Below are positions 17,574-26,106 of a DNA stretch of 64,000 nt, piece by piece (position 1 is the first letter of the stretch; the number at the start of each line of letters is the position of its first letter). Source of the DNA: JBKCUI01 sp052161605 (GTDB lineage Bacteria > Planctomycetota > Planctomycetia > Pirellulales > Pirellulaceae). The stretch lies in NCBI GenBank assembly GCA_052161605.1, contig CP197409.1; one strand, given 5' to 3'. Both the position numbers and the translations under genes were made by a program. The notes beneath the pieces were generated by a model. It was not told the origin of the DNA. It saw nothing but the letters and a program-made list of their open reading frames with translations, and did no database searches.

Positions 17574-18725
17574 TCAGGTCAGGGCGGGGGAATCTCGTCG
17601 AGCCTGAGGAGCTTTCTTCAGGCTCTTTTTCTTGGGTGACGGCTCGGATTTAGATGAGATTCTATCGACCCTGCCATCCCTTAAAAAATCCATGTTCGGA
17701 GTGAAGTCCGCTCTCCAAAGGTGAAACAACTTTCGCACCCAACGATTGGCCACAGCAGCCACGGCCACGTTGCGGTGTTTGCCCTGCGAGATCAGCGAGT
17801 AGGCCAGCTTTTGCCAGGACTCGTCATAGCGAATCAGACGGTGTGCTAACTCGATCAACAAGCAACGCAAGTCTGGATTACCGGCGCGGATTAAACCCGC
17901 ATCGGCTTGCCTAGCACCACTGCTGGCATTGCGAGGTGTCACACCACAGAAACGGGCCAACTGCTTTCCTGTCAAGAAGCGGTCGACACGGCCAATCTCA
18001 GCCCTCAACGTCACAGCTGTGATTAGTCCAACCCCTTTGAGCTTAAGAAGCTCGACAATCACAGGATCGTCTTTGGTTTGTTCGGAGATTTGCGCCTCGG
18101 TCGCTCCGATGCGTTCGGTCAAGGAATTGAGCTCTATCAGGTGGTCTTTGAGCACCCATTTGTCCGAAGGACTCAGTGAGGCTCCTTGTTGTAGCCACGC
18201 CAACCAAGGCTTGCTCCAAGCCGTAACAGGCTCTGGACACTTAACGCGATTCTCGCGTAACAAGCCACGGATGCGTAGCTTGGTTTCAGTGCGTCGTTTG
18301 ACTAATTGGCCACGGTGCCGCACCAGTCGGCGCAGTTCACGCAGATAGCTGGGAGCTAGCCAAACCTTGGGCAGGTAGTTGACGCGTGATAGATCGGCAA
18401 GCATTTGTGCATCACCGAAATCGGTTTTGTCAGGAGAGCGTTTCATGCGGTTAACGTAACCGGGATGGGCTAACTGAACGGGCAGGTTGTATTGCGTTAC
18501 CAGCTCGTCGGCTAAGTTCGCAGCTCCGCAACACGCTTCCACACCAATGCGAAGAGGGGTACCGAACTGGGTAAGGGTACTAAAAATCAGAGGTGTAGAA
18601 TTGGCGACCGAGCGGTTGAGAAGTTTCTTGCCATCCTGGTCCAGAACGCAGACTTGCACGGAATCTTGATGGTAATCTAACCCGGCGAACACAGGAATTT
18701 GCGGGAAATCTAGAATTTGCGACAT
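17574..18725 (-). CDS. IS110-family DEDD transposase/recombinase
   Basis: 383 residues from the ATG at 18725 (a GTG at 18776 would add 17). The N-terminal RuvC-like DEDD domain has FAGLDYHQDSVQVCVLDQDG (first Asp), GVEACCGAANLADEL (Glu) and SPDKTDFGDAQMLADL (paired Asp). The C-terminal Tnp20 part has LLKLKGVGLITAVTLRAEIG, RFCGVTPRNASSGARQ and NPDLRCLLIELAHRL. In this family the enzyme is guided by a structured RNA made from the element's non-coding end. No internal stop is seen, so the element may be active. The upstream coding extension overlaps the 18760-18826 inverted repeat, another reason to prefer the later start. Confidence 0.92.
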   Translation of the reverse strand: MSQILDFPQIPVFAGLDYHQDSVQVCVLDQDGKKLLNRSVANSTPLIFSTLTQFGTPLRIGVEACCGAANLADELVTQYNLPVQLAHPGYVNRMKRSPDKTDFGDAQMLADLSRVNYLPKVWLAPSYLRELRRLVRHRGQLVKRRTETKLRIRGLLRENRVKCPEPVTAWSKPWLAWLQQGASLSPSDKWVLKDHLIELNSLTERIGATEAQISEQTKDDPVIVELLKLKGVGLITAVTLRAEIGRVDRFLTGKQLARFCGVTPRNASSGARQADAGLIRAGNPDLRCLLIELAHRLIRYDESWQKLAYSLISQGKHRNVAVAAVANRWVRKLFHLWRADFTPNMDFLRDGRVDRISSKSEPSPKKKSLKKAPQARRDSPALT

Positions 18726-18841
18726 GATGGAACTTTCAGGGATTTGGGATAGAATGGAAGCAACTTGCTGCACCACAAGGATTATGGGCTAACTGCTCGA
18801 TTGTAATTCGAGGTGCAGCAAGTTGCTTTTTCATACCTATC

Positions 18842-18905
18842 CGCATGGGCATCGCCCTGCGCTGAGTAAAATCGTTTAACCGCATGGGCATCGCCCTGCG
18901 CTGAG
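18842..18905. repeat. Two further 39-bp repeat units (right part of array)
   Basis: Unit 4 is 18842-18880 and unit 5 is 18881-18905, which ends after CTGAG just before the amylase stop region. They continue the array at 17121-17237. Units 3, 4 and 5 are identical over their shared length, units 1 and 2 carry small differences. Confidence 0.88.
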
Positions 18906-18920
18906 GTCTCTCGAACCCGC

Positions 18921-20381
18921 TCAAGCATCGATCTCTTCGAGGACTTGAAAGCCCCAGGGTTGTAAGTCGACGAGCAGCCCTGGATTGAAAAGCTCTCCGC
19001 GATGTATCTCTCGGCGATCACCCAGAAACCAATCTCGCAAAACAACCTCGCTGACAAAAGTGCGATCAATCGAAACACGCACTCGCGCCGAAGCTGGCAA
19101 ATCCGAGAAGTTGACAGCCACGATCAAATGCCGCCCATCGGCACCTCGCCAGCGAAAACATATAACCCGGACGTACGACTCATCTGCCGGCCACGCGGGC
19201 TTTGCATCTAGCAGCAACCATTTGCCCTGGCGAAAAAAATCTTCCTTCAGCAAGTCTAACAAACGCTCGTAAAAGGATTGAATACTCGGCTGCACTTCTT
19301 CTTTAGGCCGACGGATCAGATGTGGTGAAATCTTGACCCGCCTTCCCTCGAGTTGCCCCTCATAAAAAAACTTCATGCCCGGAGCAAGATAGTTCACCAC
19401 AGCAGCAGCTTTGTGCCTCGCTTCACTCATGGTCGCACAAGCTCGCTTTTCATCATGATTTTCTAGAAAACGAGCCAAGCGTTCTTGATAGTCGAGCTCA
19501 GCTAGCAGATGCAACCTGACGGTCTCCGCCCCTTCGTAAAGGACTCGATCGTACATTCGTTTGTCATAGCAGTAATCGAATCCAAGCTGCTGTAGATCCC
19601 ATTCGCGATCCCAATAGACCTCCGCCAAAAAGCAAAACCCGGGATACTTGGCTTTGGTTTTTTTAATATTTTCTTCCCAGAAGGGCAGGGCAGGGGGGCC
19701 CCAAGTTCTTTGAAATACATCGGGTAGGATCAACATCGCCACATCGCATCGCACGCCATCACATAGCTCCGCAATGCGTTCCAGCTCGCGAGACATTAGC
19801 TCAATGGTTTTGGGATTCGAATAATCCAGTTGCGCCGTATCCGGCCAGCCATCGAAGTGCGGATCCCTGCCATGCGCGAGTATCTTACCCGTGTAAGCCG
19901 TGTAGAAATTCAATGGCTCCGAACGCAATTGCTCGGCAGAGCCGGACACAAAACACTCAGGATGCGACTCGATCCAAGGATGATCGATCGCCATGTGGTT
20001 AGGAACAAAGTCAAGCATCAGTCGGAGGTTGCGATCCCTCAGCCGCTTTCGAAACCGAGCTAAAGCAGCGTCACCGCCAAGCTTCTCATGCGTTCGATAG
20101 TCCACAATGGCAAAGCACGATCCCTGAATGTCGTCATCCTTCAGATCGGGCAAGGCGGATTCATTCTCGTGACGCCACGCTCGGTTAGATCTCGACACTT
20201 CTCGGGCGGCAACACCTGTTTGCCACACGCCAAGCATCCAAATCCACTCAAATCCCTTGGCCTGCCAACTATCGAGGATATCGTCCGGTATGTCGTCCAA
20301 GCCAGCTGGCTTACCAAGCTGTGCGGACAACTCCGTCAATAGAGCGCGTGTATTTATTTGATAAAGCGTAGTACTTCGCAT
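18921..20381 (-). CDS. GH13 family alpha-amylase-like glycosidase
   Basis: 486 residues, no signal peptide, so cytoplasmic. GH13 conserved regions: LMLDFVPNHMAIDHPW (region I), GVRCDVAML with the nucleophile Asp (region II), CFLAEVYWDRE with the acid/base Glu (region III) and FLENHDEKRA with the transition-state Asp (region IV). All three catalytic acids are present. The C-terminus is a beta-sandwich (LIVAVNFSDLPASARVRVS). The start MRSTTLYQINTRALLTEL is typical of an amylase barrel start. It probably acts on glucans or transfers glucosyl units; specificity cannot be read. A doubled GGGCAGGG in the plus strand gives the PPALP stretch in RTWGPPALPFWEEN. Confidence 0.88.
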   Translation of the reverse strand: MRSTTLYQINTRALLTELSAQLGKPAGLDDIPDDILDSWQAKGFEWIWMLGVWQTGVAAREVSRSNRAWRHENESALPDLKDDDIQGSCFAIVDYRTHEKLGGDAALARFRKRLRDRNLRLMLDFVPNHMAIDHPWIESHPECFVSGSAEQLRSEPLNFYTAYTGKILAHGRDPHFDGWPDTAQLDYSNPKTIELMSRELERIAELCDGVRCDVAMLILPDVFQRTWGPPALPFWEENIKKTKAKYPGFCFLAEVYWDREWDLQQLGFDYCYDKRMYDRVLYEGAETVRLHLLAELDYQERLARFLENHDEKRACATMSEARHKAAAVVNYLAPGMKFFYEGQLEGRRVKISPHLIRRPKEEVQPSIQSFYERLLDLLKEDFFRQGKWLLLDAKPAWPADESYVRVICFRWRGADGRHLIVAVNFSDLPASARVRVSIDRTFVSEVVLRDWFLGDRREIHRGELFNPGLLVDLQPWGFQVLEEIDA

Positions 20382-20439
20382 GATCGAATCAGGTTGGAGG
20401 AAGAAGTCTATCGCCTATTGTAGTCGCTATTTTGCAGAG

Positions 20440-21162
20440 CTAACGCCGAAACATTTGTAGCGTATGCTCCTGAAAAGTCTGGAGCCACTTCGCCGCTGAA
20501 TCAGGGTTTGCGACTTGATAACCAAAGTACCCCATCAACCCTTCGTCGCTATACGCTAACCCCATCAGCGTCATAAGCAAAGCGTAAATAAACAAGTTAG
20601 CCGGCAGCCGATTCCCCCAGAATTTGAGAGCTGTCCCAAAGCTGTGTTTGTAGCGATAACGCCCGCGTCGAAACTCAACAGACCAGATTTCATCCAGCAA
20701 AATGTGAGACATAAAGCCCACGAATACCGCCACAGCCTTGAAGAGCCGCAAGCTCACATTATCACAGGACGAAGCTAGAAATGCGACGATAGAGACGGAC
20801 AGGGCCGCAGGCAGGCTATGCCACATTCCTCTATGGACCGTGTAACGCCGGAACATCTCGGCGACGACAAAGCGAAGCAAAAAATAGACGATAATGGTAG
20901 AAACCACCATGACTTCATGACTAAGCCCCATCCGACGAAATCGCTCTACCATCAGCATCGGAATGATAGCACAGGAGAACGCGACGGCCTCCCTGAGAGG
21001 AATCCCCGAATCGCTGTCCAGATCAGGCAACATGCCACTGACGCTGCACAATGCACAACCGATGATGCAGCTTTCTATTGGCATTCCGGACTGATACCCG
21101 CCAAGCCCATACAAAGCACCAGCAATGGTACTTACGGTCATGTGTGTTCTGAAATCAGCCAT
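20440..21162 (-). CDS. YdjM-like membrane-bound metal-dependent hydrolase (DUF457 type)
   Basis: 240 residues with several hydrophobic helices (SIVAFLASSC; VFVGFMSHILLDEIW; NLFIYALLMTLMGL). Conserved polar motifs of the family are visible: an N-terminal His (FRTHMTVS), GMLPDLDSDSG, RGMWHSLPAA and SHILLDEIWS, which could form a metal site inside the membrane. The biochemical role of the family is not settled. It sits 58 bp upstream of the amylase on the same strand. Confidence 0.7.
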   Translation of the reverse strand: MADFRTHMTVSTIAGALYGLGGYQSGMPIESCIIGCALCSVSGMLPDLDSDSGIPLREAVAFSCAIIPMLMVERFRRMGLSHEVMVVSTIIVYFLLRFVVAEMFRRYTVHRGMWHSLPAALSVSIVAFLASSCDNVSLRLFKAVAVFVGFMSHILLDEIWSVEFRRGRYRYKHSFGTALKFWGNRLPANLFIYALLMTLMGLAYSDEGLMGYFGYQVANPDSAAKWLQTFQEHTLQMFRR

Positions 21163-21415
21163 CCCAGGAACCTCGTTCGCTAAGCAAATTATTTTTCTTC
21201 CGGCATCGCTTTAAGAGCATCTTTCGTGCAGGCCGTAACCGGATCCGCCTGCGCCGCCACAAACTGTCTCTCGCGGCAGTCATACCAAAATCCTTCTCTG
21301 CAACGAAAGGTGAACCCTCGATCTTTACCCCGATCAAGCTAGGTTGCTATAGTCCAATGAGAGATACCTGAATCCTTGCGGGGATAGCTATCGCACCACT
21401 AACAATGCTAGCAAA

Positions 21416-22294
21416 ATGCAGACTTACGATATTTTGATGCTGATTGTATTAGCCGGCGCCACGATCTTTGGTGGCATCAAGGGCTTTGCATGGCAAGTTG
21501 CCTCGGTCGCTTCGATCGTAGCGAGCTATTTCGTTGCGTATACCTTTCGCAATGATGTGGCCAAGATGATCAACGCCGATCCGCCCTGGAATCTTTTTCT
21601 AGCGATGCTCCTTTTGTACTTCGGATCGAGCTTTGCTATCTGGATGGTGTTTCGTTTTGTAAGCTCGTCAATCGACAAAGTAAAGTTACGGGAGTTCGAC
21701 CGTCACTTGGGCGCAGGCTTTGGTTTTCTCAAGGGAGTTCTCCTCTGCCTCATCATCACTATGTTTGCCATGTCGCTACTCGGACCGAATCAACAACAAC
21801 GGATTGCAAACTCCAGAAGCGGCTTCTATATCAGCAAGCTCCTTGCGAACGCTGGTGGCATTTTGCCGGGAGAGATCAAGCAAGTGGTTGGGCCCTACAT
21901 CGACAATTTCGAACAACGTTTACAACAAGGCCAATCAGGCCAGATTCCACCGGGCGAGCTGGTCACCACCCCCGGCAGCGAGCCCAGGGCAGGGCAGGGG
22001 GGGCTGCTAGAAAATCTGGGGCGCTTCGCTGACCAGCAAGGATTTACCAACTCTTTTGGTGGTTTCACCCAACAACCAATCCAGCCCTCGAGCGGACTCC
22101 CGAGCAGCGGGGCAGGGGGGCAATCAACGGGCAACGCATGGGAATTCGGAGGTGGCAATTTTAATCCTCCTAACCAAGGCTGGGGCCAATCTCCTTACCA
22201 GCCGGGCATCAACCCCGGCACCCCCAATCCAAATATCCCCAACCCAAACATGAACAGCGGAGCAGGGGGGGGATGGCCGATCCTTCCTCAGTAA
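21416..22294 (+). CDS. CvpA-family membrane protein with Gly/Pro/Asn-rich tail
   Basis: 292 residues. Residues 1-165 form a four-helix CvpA (colicin V production) module: YDILMLIVLAGATIFGGIKG, WQVASVASIVASYFVAYTF, a conserved phase with FVSSSIDKVKLREFDRHLGA and GFLKGVLLCLIITMFAMSLL. The remaining 125 residues are low complexity (PNQGWGQSPYQPGINPGTPN). Two exact GGGCAGGG loci and one near match fall in the tail and produce RAGQGG, GAGG and GAGGG. The 253 bp before it (21163-21415) hold no gene. It converges on the DUF2891 gene with 5 bp between stops. Confidence 0.8.
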   Translation: MQTYDILMLIVLAGATIFGGIKGFAWQVASVASIVASYFVAYTFRNDVAKMINADPPWNLFLAMLLLYFGSSFAIWMVFRFVSSSIDKVKLREFDRHLGAGFGFLKGVLLCLIITMFAMSLLGPNQQQRIANSRSGFYISKLLANAGGILPGEIKQVVGPYIDNFEQRLQQGQSGQIPPGELVTTPGSEPRAGQGGLLENLGRFADQQGFTNSFGGFTQQPIQPSSGLPSSGAGGQSTGNAWEFGGGNFNPPNQGWGQSPYQPGINPGTPNPNIPNPNMNSGAGGGWPILPQ

Positions 22295-22299
22295 GGCAG

Positions 22300-23382
22300 C
22301 TATAGGCTCGCATACGCAACGAAGGTGCCGAGCCAATGCTCCCCTTCGTAGTGACCGCTGAAGACATACTGCAAGCCGGCCTGTAAATGCTCGCGATACG
22401 AATCCTCGAGCAACTTTTTTCGAGGATCTCCCGAAGGCAACCGATTCGCAATCCCTCGCATGCACCACGCTCGCGACAGATTCAAACCGGCGAGGTGCAC
22501 CAGCTTGCCATCAGTAACATCGCTCACCTCCACAGGCACGAGCAGCCGACAATCACTACCCTTCTTTAGGTCCGGCAAGAACTCAGAAAGCCATGCAGCA
22601 AACTCAGCTTGGGGCAATATGCGAGCCATCAAATCGGCTTCGTTGAGCGAGGGAGAGAAAAAGTCTTCCCCCGAAGGCTCAAAGCTGGTGTTGTAACGAG
22701 AGTCACTTCCGTAGTACTCGATCGCACGCTTTTCAATAAGATCCACAAGCTCTTTGTCGCTCACAATTTTGGCATAGTCGTAAATCTGCCCGAGAGCAAA
22801 AGCTGTATCGGGATGGACACCGGTACGGATGGGATAGCTAAGGCGAGGCAAGTAGCCCTTGGTAAGCTCCACGATCTTTTGCTCAAGAGGAACGACCGCC
22901 GCACGCCACTTCTTGGCTTGTGAATCCTCAAAATTGTGCAACTCGGCCACCAGCGTTAAAAACCATGCCCATCCGTACATTCTCTCAAACGATTTGTTGT
23001 CATGTCGCCCAAAGTACTCCGCCTCAGCGGTCAGATTCTCGAGAGTCAGGCTTCGGCCAAGGATCTCGCGAGACGCTTCCGCGCGCGAGTGCTCCGGATT
23101 GGTTTTGAGAAGCCGAACCAACATCCAATGTCCATGAACACTGCTATGCCAATCAAAGCATCCATAGAAAGCGGGGTGCATCTGCTTGGGGCTGAGAACA
23201 TCTTGCTCGCCGGTCATCACATTGGACGGTTTGTTCGGATATTCACGCTCGATACCGGACAAGGCAAGCTCAGCAAGCTGTGCAGCTTGCTCATTCTCAA
23301 TCGACTGCGCAAAGCTCACGGGGCAAGCGAGGATTAGCAAGCCGGCAAGGCTTAGGGAAAAACGGAACCAAATCGAATACAT
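22300..23382 (-). CDS. DUF2891 secreted protein
   Basis: 360 residues with an N-terminal signal peptide (FSLSLAGLLILACPVSFAQS). The body matches the DUF2891 pattern with HPAFYGCFDWHSSVHGHWML, FERMYGWAWFLTLVAEL, a LSYPIRTGVHPDTAFALGQ stretch, GEDFFSPSLNEADLMARIL and HLAGLNLSRAWCMRGIAN. Alternating helices suggest an alpha/alpha toroid, which often binds or cleaves polysaccharides, but no function is established that I know of. It is the last gene on the left before the terminus-like gene-free region. Confidence 0.8.
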   Translation of the reverse strand: MYSIWFRFSLSLAGLLILACPVSFAQSIENEQAAQLAELALSGIEREYPNKPSNVMTGEQDVLSPKQMHPAFYGCFDWHSSVHGHWMLVRLLKTNPEHSRAEASREILGRSLTLENLTAEAEYFGRHDNKSFERMYGWAWFLTLVAELHNFEDSQAKKWRAAVVPLEQKIVELTKGYLPRLSYPIRTGVHPDTAFALGQIYDYAKIVSDKELVDLIEKRAIEYYGSDSRYNTSFEPSGEDFFSPSLNEADLMARILPQAEFAAWLSEFLPDLKKGSDCRLLVPVEVSDVTDGKLVHLAGLNLSRAWCMRGIANRLPSGDPRKKLLEDSYREHLQAGLQYVFSGHYEGEHWLGTFVAYASL

Positions 23383-23937
23383 AAAAGGGACTCAATCTTC
23401 GGGGACGAAACACAGGACCAGCATATCTTACCCGAACCGCAGAGAATCCGTCAGCATTTTGGAACCCCAATCATCAGCAGAGCAGGGGACTGCCGCCGGC
23501 AAAAGCCCTGTGCGGCAGCATCCGGATCGGCACTCCGAGGAGCGAAGATCATAAAACTGAGCACCGCGCTCTGAGCGAACAAGAGGGCACCGATCCTGCC
23601 ATCCCACTCTGAATGAACAAGCACGAACCTGGGTGGAACGCTCCGAGGAACGAAGGGCGTGCTGCCGTCAACTCGCCCGCCGCACACAGATCTGCCCCCA
23701 CCATCGCGCAGCGATGCCAATAGTAGCGGAACGGGCGCCAGCCCTCCGGTAGGGCTCTCGGACTTTCGCCGCCCATCAACTCCGTCAAGCAACTTCCCCT
23801 TCCCATCATTTGGTTTCGCGTCGCCGCAGGCGACTCCCGGCCTCGCTAAGCATTGCATCATTGCCCACCACCCGACGCCCCATGCCGTCACGCCCCCATA
23901 GGCCAAAGCAAACCCAGCCCCAAAACCCCAGAACACA

Positions 23938-23965
23938 ACGTCCGATAATGTTGATTATGTTCGGT
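23938..23965. other. Candidate dif site (XerC/XerD recombination, chromosome dimer resolution)
   Basis: The 28 bp divide as an 11-bp arm ACGTCCGATAA, a 6-bp centre TGTTGA, and an 11-bp arm TTATGTTCGGT. Against E. coli dif (arms GGTGCGCATAA and TTATGTTAAAT, centre TGTATA) the inner 17 positions from ATAATGT to TTATGTT match at 15. The outer parts differ but are partly palindromic with each other (CCGATAA and TTATGTTCGG). It is at the convergence point of the two KOPS-like arrays. In known systems XerC binds the left arm and XerD the right arm, activated by FtsK. No xer or ftsK gene lies in this window. Confidence 0.8.
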
Positions 23966-24852
23966 TTGAGATGCGGTTTTACCAAGGATTTTAGAGGTTC
24001 CTGGGAAAGCCAGGGTTCCGCCCGCAGCGTGACGACTGGTCTGCCGCCAGCTTTGAGGGCCGACCGAAATGCCATTCACCGCCAATCAAAGACGAACTCG
24101 AAAGCCAGGGTTCCGCCAGACAGCTAAAAGCGAGGCCGGCCCGCAGCACGGCTCAAACGACAGCATGCAAAAAAAGTCCCAAGGTGACGGCCCGTATCTG
24201 AGCTGGATCGATCAAGAGGGGGTTGATCTAAAGACTAAAGACTTCTCCCTGTGCCATTGCGGTCGGTAGTGGCCGGGGGAAGCAGGGAGCTTTAACAAGA
24301 TCCACTACGGCGTGCCCCCCCTGCCCTCACAACTACTCACGCCCCCTACCCTAAACCTCTCGCCTCGGTTCGTCTCCGCCTGCCCAGCCGAACGGCCAGG
24401 CTTGACGAAGCAGTGGAAGCCGAGGTACGCCGGGAGGTTGTCGATCGCATCCAGACACTCCCGTTCGCAGGGATCAGGCACGAGCTGCCACGCCCTCGCC
24501 CCCAACTGTGCACAGACTACTCAACACGAAAAGCTCCGTCCATCGGCATGCTCCTGCTCATCAGCAAACTCCCGGCAACACGCCACAAAACACCCGCGGA
24601 GAACAGTCCACGAAACCGCAATAATCACACCCACAGATAATTCCCGGGCAACTTGCCCAAACGGAAGATTTTAAAAGCGATCGACTGCCGAAGGATCTCA
24701 TCACAAAGAATCTTGAGATCAAGACCCGAGCGATCCACTCCAAAGAGAGCAGGGCGGTCAAAACCATCGCTATAAGACAACCTCCATCAACACATCCCAC
24801 AGATGCCCAAGGGGAGCGCCCAACAAGCCCTGGAACGGCTCCTGGCTGAGGG

Positions 24853-24913
24853 GCTGTCGAAAGATGTATGTCGAAAAATACCGTATGCATCTTTCGACAC
24901 ACATCTTTCGACA
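24853..24913. repeat. 23-bp near-perfect inverted repeat in the terminus-like region
   Basis: The left arm 24853-24875 starts CTGTCGAAAGATGTATGTCG and the right arm 24891-24913 ends ACATCTTTCGACAG. The arms pair over 23 bp with one mismatch around a 15-base loop. TGTCGAAA occurs twice in the left arm and in complement in the right, giving nested repeats. There is no T-run after either arm, so it is not a typical intrinsic terminator. It could be a protein-binding site or a small mobile relic. Confidence 0.7.
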
Positions 24914-25040
24914 GTTGCATCCTGAATCTGCGCAAAGCTTCCCATCTGCCCCCCTGCCCTGCACTTCGCGCCGGCCGCCCCCTGCTCCACCGCGAGATGG
25001 CAGTGTGCTCAATGAGATCAGCTATCTTGTCCAATCGAGC

Positions 25041-26051
25041 CTAGTTGGTGATCACCACGCCTCTTGTAGCCTGAGTCCCATCCTCTAGTTGCTCTAGATA
25101 AGTCCCCATCCGTCGGAACTTTTCGTATCGATCCGTAGCCAACTCGTCAGGAGACATGGCTTGCAACTCAGACAACGTGCGGGTCAAGTAGCTCTTTAGC
25201 CTTGAAGCGGTCAAGTAATGATCCCGATGAGCTCCACCCAGCGGCTCTTCGATAACGTCGTCTACCACACCCAGCCTGGACAAATGCGAGGAGGTAAACC
25301 GCAAAGCATCAGCCGCTTTCGGCGCGAACTGATGGCTCTTCCACAGAATCCCCGCGCATCCCTCTGGACTAATGACCGAGTAGTACGCGTATTGAAGCAT
25401 TGCAATCCTGTTTCCGACTCCAATTCCCAACGCCCCACCGGAGCCCCCTTCGCCGATAACCACGCAAATGATGGGCACTCGCATCTGGCTCATCAAGAAC
25501 ATGCTCTCAGCGATCACTTGAGCTTGCCCTCGCTCCTCAGCTCCGACCCCTGGATATGCACCCGGCGTATCGATAAAGCAGATAATCGGCAGGTTATATT
25601 TCTCGGCCATTTTCATTTTCGCCATCGCTTTTCGATAGCCTTCAGGATGAGCGCATCCAAAATGACAAGCGGTACGCTCTTTGTAGGTTCGCCCCTTTTG
25701 GTGACCAACGACCATGACTTTCTGACGCCCAAGTTTGGCAAACCCCGTGAGCATGGCACGATCATCGCCAAAGAATCGATCCCCGTGGAGCTCAATGAAT
25801 TCGTCAAATGCGAGATTGAGATAATCTCGCGTGTAGGGGCGGTCTTTGTGACGAGACACTTGAACGATTTGCCAAGGGCTTAGCGATGCATAAATGCCTC
25901 GAGTCGTCTCGGTCCACTGCCGGCGCAGCGCGTTGATCTTTTCCTCTTCCTCAGGGGTATGGCTCGCATTCTGCTCCAAATGCCTAAGCTGCATTTCAAG
26001 GTCATGCATCGGCTGTTCAAATTCGAATCCAGGAGGAGGTGCGTCCATCAT
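25041..26051 (-). CDS. accA: Acetyl-CoA carboxylase carboxyltransferase subunit alpha
   Basis: 336 residues, the usual size. It forms the carboxyltransferase with AccD and makes malonyl-CoA for fatty acid synthesis. Motifs: an N-terminal helical segment, ARPYTRDY-type DRPYTRDYLNLAFDEFIELH, GDRFFGDDRAMLTGFA, GHQKGRTYKER, FIDTPGAYPGVGAEERGQA, IGEGGSGGALGIGVGNRI and SVISPEGCAGILW. The start is a double ATG at 26051/26048. No accD is adjacent. The first gene right of the terminus-like region. Confidence 0.95.
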   Translation of the reverse strand: MMDAPPPGFEFEQPMHDLEMQLRHLEQNASHTPEEEEKINALRRQWTETTRGIYASLSPWQIVQVSRHKDRPYTRDYLNLAFDEFIELHGDRFFGDDRAMLTGFAKLGRQKVMVVGHQKGRTYKERTACHFGCAHPEGYRKAMAKMKMAEKYNLPIICFIDTPGAYPGVGAEERGQAQVIAESMFLMSQMRVPIICVVIGEGGSGGALGIGVGNRIAMLQYAYYSVISPEGCAGILWKSHQFAPKAADALRFTSSHLSRLGVVDDVIEEPLGGAHRDHYLTASRLKSYLTRTLSELQAMSPDELATDRYEKFRRMGTYLEQLEDGTQATRGVVITN

Positions 26052-26106
26052 TTTTTTATGCTTAAACTAAAAAGTAGATTGAGATCAAGTAAACCAAAAC
26101 AGCTGG

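Larger units (their letters stand above)
17238..18841 (-). mobile_element. IS110-family (IS1111-type) insertion sequence in a 39-bp repeat array
   Basis: About 1.6 kb between repeat unit 3 (ends 17237) and unit 4 (starts 18842). Near the ends lie short inverted repeats: TATGAAAAA at 17241-17249 and its complement TTTTTCATA at 18827-18835. Short subterminal repeats and no obvious target duplication fit IS1111-group elements, which commonly enter palindromic repeats. The transposase is on the minus strand with a long non-coding tail (17250-17573) downstream of it. A 15-bp inverted repeat (GCAACTTGCTGCACC at 18760-18774 and its complement at 18812-18826) sits at the transposase start. Confidence 0.8.
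15880..22117 (+). promoter_or_regulatory. Left array of KOPS-like octamers GGGCAGGG, pointing right
   Basis: Exact plus-strand copies start at 15880, 15885, 16466, 16471, 16564, 16569, 19683, 19688, 21987, 21992 and 22110. An isolated copy at 7851 also lies on the plus strand. Near matches GAGCAGGG occur at about 22260 and 23477. Most are doubled, sharing the central GGG: GGGCAGGGCAGGGG. They fit GGGNAGGG, the E. coli FtsK-orienting polar sequence read by the FtsK gamma domain. I saw no exact copy in the opposite orientation left of 23.9 kb. Confidence 0.75.
23383..25040. other. Gene-free terminus-like region of about 1.66 kb
   Basis: No open frame here has recognisable protein character. 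The longest (161 residues, minus, 23451-23936) is low complexity and lacks family motifs. Contents: a dif-like site (23938-23965), two direct copies of GAAAGCCAGGGTTCCGCC (about 24006 and 24100), two KOPS-like octamers (24319, 24951) and a large inverted repeat (24853-24913). It lies between the DUF2891 gene and accA, whose stop codons face each other across it. Confidence 0.7.

Noticed and set aside
17121..18905. 39-bp direct repeats as a CRISPR array
   Set aside because: Units follow each other without spacers, an IS110 transposase separates them, and no cas genes are present.
23451..23936. 161-residue minus-strand open frame beside dif as a gene
   Set aside because: Low-complexity composition, no motif, and overlapping long frames on both strands typical of GC-rich non-coding sequence.
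23383..25040. The strand switch as a replication origin
   Set aside because: KOPS-like motifs point toward the switch, not away from it; the site matches dif; no dnaA gene or DnaA-box cluster was noticed.
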